Positions 57,141 through 64,000 of a DNA stretch of 64,000 bases are shown here, one piece after another. The notes beneath the pieces were generated by a model. It was not told where the DNA came from and did not search any database. It saw only the letters and a program-made list of their open reading frames with translations. The stretch spans positions 2,336,001 to 2,400,000 of the forward strand of contig JBBBDQ010001935.1 of the NCBI GenBank assembly GCA_037127315.1. Direction: 5' to 3'. The stretch is from Ascarosepion bandense. Lineage: Eukaryota; Mollusca; Cephalopoda; Sepiida; Sepiidae. The position numbers and the translations under genes were made by a program. Numbering within the stretch: the stretch's first letter is position 1; each line of letters begins with the position of its first letter.

Positions 57141-57888
57141 TACCTTCAAAAAGAATGCAATAAAAGCTTAAAAGCTCCATTAACAAATAATGTAAATAAA
57201 ACAAAACGTAAAAACCTTAATGTAAAGAATACTTGAAGATTACTGACACATCGAAGTGCTCAGAATGACCGAGTGAATGATTATTTCCCATTCTCTTGCA
57301 AACATCTCATGAACAGGTTCTGTCAGCCCTTAGGATCATTATATTTCAGACTTGGCTTCCCGTAACTTCTGACTTTTGACAAAGTTTTAAAAAGTTTGAA
57401 ACATTGTGGCGGACATTTCCGCGAACACGACAAGCCATAAAATAGACTTTGCAGACTGTTTTTTGAAAGTGGAAGAGATGCAGGCATAAGTGTGTTAGGT
57501 TCGAAATAGTTGGATACTTCTTGGGCATACCTTGTATATTTGAAGTGTTTGTTGCACTGTGTGATTAGTCTCCATGTTTCTAAAAAGCAAACAAGTTTGA
57601 TTTTCCCCTTCAGGTAGTGCGATTGACAAGGGAGACAAGTTTTAGTTGAATGACGGCATGTAAAGAAGAAAAAAAAGAAGAGACATAAGCAAAAGCGTGG
57701 GGGTCAATAGTTCGTTACAATATGACACTTTTAGAGCGAAAGGGTCAGTAAAAAAATTAAAGTGGCTAAAGAGAATAATGAACGGGACCCGATTTACTTC
57801 CTTCATCTAACTGTCCATTTCAGATGTCTGGATAAAACAAATGTTGCTTTCACTTCAATTGTCGTATATCACTGACAATTTAGAAACT
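57141..57888. other. Non-coding, no confident feature
   Basis: A 60-codon minus frame at 57346-57528 could be another piece of the transposase relic upstream, but I see no diagnostic motif. Confidence 0.4.
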
Positions 57889-58700
57889 ACTAGCAGTATA
57901 GCCCCGCGTTGCTTAGTTGTAATGAAAGCTTTAAAACTAATCCATGGTCCTGGAACTCAGACTCTTTGAACGTTGGTACGAAAAACTTAGGTAGTTGAAA
58001 GGTTGACCTCGAAGCCGTAGAACTTACAAAAACGAATGGATGTAAGTCAAATTTTGATTTTCAGTATAGATGTCAAATAAGTTTTCCGTCGCAAAATGGA
58101 GGCTAAATAAGTCCTCTGAGTAAATGGTATCATGGCTGAGACTAAGAACTACAGTTATACCTACTTAGAGCAAAACCCGAAGAAAAATCCAAAAAGGCTG
58201 AAAACCTGATTTTGATCAGACCCTATAGGATATCGGGGTATCGATTTCCAATATCGGAGTCAAATAAGTTATCCAAGGATAAACTAAAATAAGTAAGTCC
58301 ACGAAAACTTATCGTATTCATTGGGAGTCAAATTGAAGAAAATGAGCCATATCGGGTGTATCGATTTCCGATATTGGGGAAAATGAGTCGTCTCTGAAGA
58401 TCTACTAATGTTTGAGACTAAAAACTATAATTTTACCAAGTTAGAGAAAATTCTGCAGCAAGAACCACGATAAAAAGCCTGAAATCCTGACCTTGATCAG
58501 ACTTGATCGGATATTGGGGTATCGGTTTTCACTATCGAGATAAATCGGAAAAAGAAAGTAACCCATGACCTGCCCGAAAGCCTAAAGAATATTTGTGTGA
58601 AGTTTGATGAGAATCGAATAAAAATTGCGGATTTGTATAAAGGACATACAGACAGACAGGCAGATAGACAGACTCACACAAACATCTTTCCTTTTATATA
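57889..58700 (+). mobile_element. Dispersed family N element, longest copy
   Basis: It starts 'tactagcagtatagccccgcg' and contains repeated 'atatcggggtatcgatttcc'-type blocks (about three). It ends 'agaatcgaataaaaattgcgg', 'acatacagacagacagg', 'cttttatatatag'. About 810 bp. Confidence 0.7.
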
Positions 58701-59322
58701 TAGAAAAGAAGATTTCTTGTATTTTTATGTTTCAAGACGGGGGCGTTCATGGCTCTCCATAACTTTCTGTCTTTTGTTAGCAATTAGTAATTTGTTACCC
58801 TTTATCACCCATATTTGTTCCAGTGGTACAAACTCATTTTCTCTTTCCATTGTTTCTGTTGCTTTCAACATATGTGAGTTGCTTTCAACAGATTGTTTTC
58901 AGTATATCCTGTGAATGCTAAATTTTCCAGGCAAAATTTCCTTATATCCTAGAAATTTCAACGTCTCTTTTGATTGTTAGTATACATTTTCCTGTAGTTT
59001 CTATTTTTTCTTAACACTTCGTTGTTGCTCGTTCTTGTGGTAGTAAAGGAATTAGCGAAAAAGGCTTGCAAGCCATTGTTAGTGAACTTGATCCTCAGTT
59101 AATACTAGTGTTCTTCTAGATCTAGTTTAATCTAAGTTGATCAACAGAAAGATTTTAGAAGTGAACTGATTTCATGAGCCAAATGTCTAAAACTTTAAAG
59201 TTAATAGCAAACAATGGAAGAACCATTCGAAATCGAAAAGTGCGTCTGTGAAGAATTTAACCATATTAACCGATATTATTTCCATAAAAGTCATTTTTAG
59301 CGCGTACATTAAAATTAATAAC
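58701..59322. other. Non-coding; partial repeat shared with 60495-60770
   Basis: 'catggctctccataact' and 'cctgtgaatgctaaattttccag' at 58750-58930 recur as 'catggctctccacaact' and 'cctgtgagtgtcaaattctccaag' near 60520-60670, so both are parts of one dispersed repeat. Confidence 0.5.
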
Positions 59323-59420
59323 AGTCAATACCATACGTAATAAGCGCTAAGACGATCATGTCTCGGAAGAGATATGACTTACTTGGCAGAAGATTTTTCC
59401 GCAGTAGGTTGCCATTACTA
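59323..59420 (-). mobile_element. SINE-1 3' fragment, decayed
   Basis: 'agtcaataccatacgtaataagcgc', 'gatcatgtctcggaagagat' and 'ccgcagtaggttgccattac' match the SINE-1 tail part on the minus strand. Confidence 0.75.
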
Positions 59421-60771
59421 ACAAAGTTTTATGTCAACACAAGATAAAATCGTCGCTGATGGTGGATGTTTTTATGTTAACGTCCTTGTAACCTCTCTGA
59501 AGATGGCTCATGTGAGCCGAAAGCTTAGAACCAACTTAATAAAAACTTATCCAAATGTTGGCGAATTTTTGTCTTTATTTTCACCTGAAATTAAAGCCAA
59601 AATATGACGTTTAGAACGGCTCATGATTAAACATAATAGACATTCATTGTCTCTTATATTTAACAGTGTATGTTTAGAAAATTATCTGCTGCCTCGATAC
59701 ACTATCTCTCACTCTCTATATATATATATAGAGAGAGAGAGATAGAGGGGGGAGAGGGGAGGGGAGGGGGAGGGTGAATACTCGAGACAAAATATGAGGA
59801 GTGTTGTGAAAGCATGCGCAATAACAGGTGTGATGTTGTTGGATGACTAATGACGGCCACAGTGTGCAATGTCCTCTTCCAATTATATTAACTTGATCCT
59901 CCTAACGAAGTCTTTTAATTACAGACCGTGATTATTATGATCTGCGGACGGCCATTGTGGAGCGAACTACTTTTCGGTGCGTAAACTCATCAGGACAATG
60001 CCAACCTCCGATGTCAGCCGCACAACACACAACGCACACTCTTTCTCCCTTTCCTTTTCCCCCTTTCCTTTCACTCTTTCCTTTCTCTATTACACTTAAT
60101 CCTCGCTCGGGGCTTCGACATTATTGCATTCATCTCAAGCTGAAATTCTCACCTTTAATTTTTGTTTTATCTTTTATTTTGTGTTAAATTTTGTTTTCCT
60201 GTTGTTTTTTTTTCTCATTCTTTTCATTTTTTTTTTTACTTTCTTCAAATGCTAATGTTTATACGTGACTTGATGAATCAAGAGTTTAGTGGTGGGTGGG
60301 TTGACGGATTTTGACACCCAGCCGGGGATTCGGTTGCACGTCTCGGCATTTCCTATTTAAAGTTTAATAAGAAGACATCAAACAAGTGAACTTTGACCTC
60401 ACCGGCATTTATAAGAAAGCACGAACAAGTGGATCTCGTCGGATGGGTGTCGAGCTTCATATGGCGAATATATTCTACAATTTTTATTCTTTTAGGCCTT
60501 TCAAGAAATAGGAGATCATGGCTCTCCACAACTGCTAAACCTTAGCAATGCTTGTCTTTTACTATCTCTCTAACTCACTTGTCGGCCATTTATTAACCTG
60601 TGCTCGTTAAGTAGTTAACTCCCTGTTTTCTTCCGTTCCTCAAAATGTCCTGTGAGTGTCAAATTCTCCAAGTTCTCTTTTCATATTACGTGTTCCAAAA
60701 ATTTTATCTGCCGCTTTCTGATTCTAAGTTTTCTTTTTGTTTTCATTTTTCTTAAAATTCCTTCTTTATTC
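59421..60771. other. Non-coding; one CTGAAGA...GAAA hairpin
   Basis: At 59494-59520 'ctgaagatggctcatgtgagccgaaag' gives a 5-bp hairpin (ggctc/gagcc) between CTGAAGA and GAAAG. A purine-rich (ga)n/(ggga)n stretch is at 59730-59775. The small frame at 59957-60187 has no recognisable domain. Confidence 0.45.
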
Positions 60772-60850
60772 GCTTACGGCCATATCACGTTGAATGCAAC
60801 GATCAAGTTAAGCAACGTTGAGCCTGGTCAGTACTTAGATGGGTGACCGC
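60772..60850 (+). rRNA. 5S rRNA-like fragment with internal promoter
   Basis: 'gcttacggccatatcacgttgaa' is followed by a deletion of roughly 18 bases, then 'agttaagcaacgttgagcc' and 'ggtcagtacttagatgggtgacc'. The C box is intact. The 3' end of 5S is replaced by the minisatellite that starts immediately downstream. Pseudogene or SINE head. Confidence 0.8.
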
Positions 60851-60867
60851 AACTGAGAGATAATAAA

Positions 60868-61935
60868 TCCTACCCGGTATGTGCTAGGTAGGTATTGATG
60901 ATAGATAAACAGTACCCGGTATGTGCTAGGTAGGTATTAAGGGTAGATAAACCCTACCATGTACGTGCTATGTAGGTCGCAGTCAGTTAAGTGTCATACG
61001 TAATACACGCTTGGACGATCATGTCTCTTTCGAGACATGACTGACTGGGCAGAAGATTATCCCGCAGTAGGTTGCCATTGCTTTCTGCGGTAGACTGGTT
61101 GCCAGCCAAGGCTATAAAACCCAATCTGTCCTGCTATTTAACCCATAACTGGAAGGAAGAGACGGATTAATACTTTTCCCAAGGGTATTTGCGCGTAAGT
61201 GAATACAATGGATTCAACTGGAATTCGAACTCGGCTCTCCGGTTTCTCGTTCCGAGCTGATATCTACTGTACCACAAAGAAACCCTACCCGGTATGTGCT
61301 AAGTAGGTATTGAGGATAGATAAACCCTACCTGGTTTGTGCTAGCTAGGCATTGAGGGTTGATAAACCCTACCAGGTATGTTCTAAGTAGGTATTAAGGG
61401 TAGATAAACCCCGCCCGGTATGTACTAGGTAGGTTTTAAGGATAGATAAACACTACCCTGTATGTGCTAGGTAGGTATTGAGGGTAGACAAACCCTACCT
61501 GGTATGTGTTAGGTAGGTATTAAGGGTAGATAAACCCCGCCAGGTATGTACTAGGTAGGTATTAAGGATAGATAAACACCACCCGGTATGTGCTAGGTTG
61601 GTATTAAGGATAGATAAACCCCACCCGGTATGTATTAGGTGGGTATTGCGGATAGATAAACCCTGTCTGGTATGTGCTAGTTAGCTATTAAGGATAGATA
61701 AACACTACCCGGTATGTGCTGGGTAGGTATTGAGGGTAGATAAACCCTGTCTGGTATGTGCTAGTTAGCTATTAAGGATAGATAAACACTACCCGGTATG
61801 TGCTGGGTAGGTATTGAGGGTAGAAAACCCTACCCGGTATGTGCTTAGTAAGTATTGAGGATAGATAAACCCTGCCCGTTATGTGCTAAGTAGGTATTGA
61901 GGGTAGATAAACACTATCAGGTATGTGTCAGACAA
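60868..61935 (+). repeat. Minisatellite, about 42-bp unit, adjoining the 5S-like sequence
   Basis: The unit is 'gataaaccctacccggta', 'tgtgctaggtaggtat', 'tgagggta'. About 2.5 units lie before a SINE (60978-61277) and about 15 after. An 84-bp dimer containing the 'ctgtctggtatgtgctagttagctat' variant is duplicated at about 61640-61810. The unit core resembles the 5S 3' end 'accgggtgctgtagg'. Confidence 0.93.
60978..61277 (-). mobile_element. SINE-1, near full length, inside the minisatellite
   Basis: It starts 'cagtcagttaagtgtcat' and ends 'gatatctactgtaccacaaag' (tRNA-like head on the minus strand). The interrupted minisatellite resumes with 'aaaccctacccgg'. Confidence 0.93.
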
Positions 61936-62084
61936 GTATCTGAGATTCTATGTGAAACAGGAGAACGCTTTTGTGCTGAATATGGTGTAAAGCCAAAATA
62001 TGTATGTAAGTTCACCTTGCAAACTTATAGATTTTAGGACCACATCCCTAACCTGCTAAGTGTTACTGTGGTTTCCGTAACAAG

Positions 62085-62250
62085 TAGGATTTACGGGCTG
62101 GATTTGCCATCCTATCATCCAACCGGTTTTGAATTCGGTGTTGTTGCTCTCCTAGACTGGTTGACAATCAAAGCTAAACAGCGCAGTCTGTCCTGCCGCT
62201 AACCTCGAGCTGACGACAGGAGAGACGGATTTATACATTTCCTTGAATTT
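62085..62250 (-). mobile_element. tRNA-derived SINE fragment, variant body
   Basis: 'ctcctagactggttgacaatcaaagc', 'gtctgtcctgccgctaacc' and 'aggagagacggatttatac' on the + strand match the SINE variant with the 29850-type body. Confidence 0.6.
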
Positions 62251-62527
62251 GTTTGTTATATTTTCTTTTCTTATTTTTTCCCCTTTTTTGGGCTCATTTA
62301 TTTTGGCCTCCCATAAAAATAAACATAAAATTATTAAAAAAAAAAGAAAGAAAAATTAAACATAAAAAGAAACAAATACAGCAAAAACCCTTTCAAAATT
62401 ACTTCAAAATCAAATTCCTATAATGATAAAGTTAAAGTAAAAACAGAAAAGTATCATGTCTCTTTCTGATGAGGTCGGATCATCGCCGAAACATAGCAAA
62501 GTAAATTCCCCCCACCCACCCACCGTA

Positions 62528-62745
62528 AAAAAGGGTCTGTAATGTAATCGGTCCTGACCAGACATTTTGACTTCAATCACTTTCTCACGGATGTGACGGG
62601 GCTTCACTCTGTTTTTTTTTATAAACAGGATTGCTATGAATAGTGTTTTTCCTTTTCGCCTCGTTTACACAAATTTAAGCATGCTAGATTGGCGACTAGG
62701 TCTCACCGTTTTAATCTTGAGCTAGCTCGATGTAACTGCCATGTC
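62528..62745 (+). mobile_element. LINE C-terminal coding relic (divergent subfamily)
   Basis: Translated pieces 'GLTVL', 'CNVIGPDQTF', 'LQSLSHGCDGASLC' (the last two in order across frames) parallel the 'RRICNVI..LQSLSHRRDVASLC' block of the APE-LINE family. It is short and frameshifted. Confidence 0.6.
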
Positions 62746-62820
62746 TGTACCATGTAACTGTTTAATTTCAGTTTGTATATTTACTATTCCATCGAATTCT
62801 TATCCAATTTCTCTCTCATA

Positions 62821-63224
62821 TACACTACCGGCCATAATTATTAGGCGACCCCAGTGTATTAAGAAAATGATGTCTTTCATGCTATTGTTTAGTATTTATT
62901 GGCAAGTGAATAATTGTAAATGAAAATTGAATAGTTCTTTTATTAATATTGCACAATAACATGTGCATCAAATTAATTTATAAATATTTAATAATTACCT
63001 CTATTGCAGTTTCATCAATGAAAGAATGAAGAAAATTTAGGGTGATTCGGACGAGTTCATCTTTGCTTCCTTGCCTTGTAAAATTTTGCAAAGTGATAAT
63101 AATAAAAAAACATACTATTTTCATCTAGAATTATTCACTTGGCAACAAATACTAAAAATAGTATGAAATACATAATTTCTTTAAAAACAACTGGGGTGGC
63201 CTAATAATTATGGCCGGTCGTGTA
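62821..63224. mobile_element. Tc1/mariner-type MITE, 400 bp
   Basis: TA + CACTACCGGCCATAATTATTA at 62821 and 'taataattatggccggtcgtg' + TA ending at 63224. The inverted ends are about 30 bp. No coding capacity. It is homologous throughout to 21044-21626. Confidence 0.92.
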
Positions 63225-63231
63225 TATTTTG

Positions 63232-63441
63232 AGCACTTGAACGTGGTCTAATGGTTAACAAGCTTCTCTCGCTAAATGAATTAGGACTGAAAAGGGAGTT
63301 TAATCCTCACTGGGTGCACTGCACTTTCGGCCTTGTGCCACATCTAAGTTATGTTTAGAAAATAAAAAAAATAAACTGTTAGAATAAAAGTGTTGAATAA
63401 AAAGAGTCTCGGCTCAACTGAGGAAAAAAAAAAAAAAAAAT
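63232..63441 (+). mobile_element. tRNA-derived SINE with poly-A tail
   Basis: A box 'tggtctaatggttaac' (about 63244-63259), B-box-like 'gagtttaatcctc', then a body with 'ggccttgtgcca', and a tail of 18 A at 63424-63441. Confidence 0.65.
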
Positions 63442-63449
63442 AATATACT

Positions 63450-63640
63450 GAGAGGTGCCTGGTCACGGGGAACATCTATCTGTGGCTTCCCCCTCCATTG
63501 CACTAGAGGGGCGGATCGGTAGTTGCCAACCAACGCAACCGACGTTAGCGGAGGCAAGGCAAGTTTTGGCCCTGGCCCGGGCGTACGCGCTCGTGTTCTT
63601 TACCATAAGCTCGACCCTGTATCAGAACCCCATCCCACAG
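63450..63640. other. GC-rich island, unassigned
   Basis: Unlike its surroundings this stretch is GC- and CpG-rich ('gcccgggcgtacgcgctcgtg') and starts right after the SINE poly-A. 'ccattgcact' recalls U1 snRNA but the rest does not fit. No open frame with recognisable domains. Confidence 0.35.
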
Positions 63641-64000
63641 AGAGGAGATGGTGTAAATATCCACATAGTCTCAGATATGGACTTCTCTGTTGCTTTTTTA
63701 TTCTTTTACGAATACGCAAATTAAAAACAAGATTTAATTTATGGAATATCAAAAATCGAATATCGTACAGTCTACGACAGAAATTCCTCATACATGTGCT
63801 TCCAAGTTAATGGTAAAACAATAGTAGCAATGTGTCTTCATCTGTCTTACCATTATGTAGTGGGTATTTCTGGAAGGTATATGTGAAAGATATTTCTGCC
63901 GTACCCTGTATAAATATCTTATGCAACCAATTTAATTTCGAAAGTCTAAACTAATTTGTCATTTGTTCTGCAAATCCAAGGCTGGTTTGAAAAGACACTG

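Noticed and set aside
62467..62495. CTGATGA...GAAAC motif with a helix II
   Set aside because: The CTGATGA, a bulged 4-bp helix and GAAAC are present, but the cleavage triplet is GCA rather than NUH and no tRNA-like head or repeat copy was seen nearby. A chance or badly decayed match.
63450..63600. U1 snRNA gene
   Set aside because: Only 'ccattgcact' and the initial 'atact' agree. The 5' splice-site-pairing sequence and an Sm site are absent.

Overview
This is a eukaryotic, AT-rich, intron-bearing stretch that is overwhelmingly repetitive. The only protein-coding host gene I can support is a C2H2 zinc-finger gene on the + strand, of which two exons are visible (9085-9360 and 16976-17505) separated by a 7.6 kb intron. 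The mix of tRNA-derived SINEs, truncated APE-type LINEs, mariner/Tc1 relics, GATA-type satellites and a multi-finger C2H2 gene suggests a mollusc, most likely a coleoid cephalopod (octopus-like). That assignment is inference from repeat style; nothing in the window proves it.

Layout. 0-2.5 kb: SINE and LINE scraps plus a SINE split by a solo LTR. 2.5-5.6 kb: a decayed Ty3/gypsy retrotransposon with gag, zinc knuckle and protease, an internal deletion joining the protease/RT boundary to the integrase tail, one candidate 3' LTR, and a SINE inserted in it. 5.6-8 kb: an antisense APE-LINE split by a 493-bp element ('AB') with a 12-bp target duplication. 9-17.5 kb: the zinc-finger gene; its intron holds two tandem arrays, SINEs and a LINE. 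17.6-18.7 kb: a palindromic MITE whose core is expanded to about 10 units. 18.7-22.1 kb: SINEs and a Tc1-type MITE. 22.1-27.6 kb: a 5.5 kb GATA-based satellite. 28-45 kb: mixed LINE, SINE and Tc1/mariner relics, a tRNA-like sequence inside a 120-bp foldback, a 5S rRNA-like sequence and a SINE-like element with a hammerhead-ribozyme-like core. 45.7-50.5 kb: a dead mariner transposase gene interrupted by a second copy of element AB, which carries a 3.3 kb satellite absent from the first copy. 50.6-64 kb: inverted GATA satellite, more LINEs (one with the endonuclease domain), foldbacks, a 5S-like sequence abutting a minisatellite, and a Tc1-type MITE.

The main theme is satellite birth inside mobile elements. 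For at least three unrelated dispersed families the window holds both a short copy with one or two internal units and a copy where that unit has become a tandem array (element AB, 1 unit versus 3.3 kb; palindromic MITE, 2 versus about 10 units; family Y, 1 versus 7 units). The second theme is small Pol III-type retroposons and dispersed repeats that carry hammerhead-ribozyme-like cores. All long open frames inside the arrays are by-products of repeat units without stops and should not be read as proteins.
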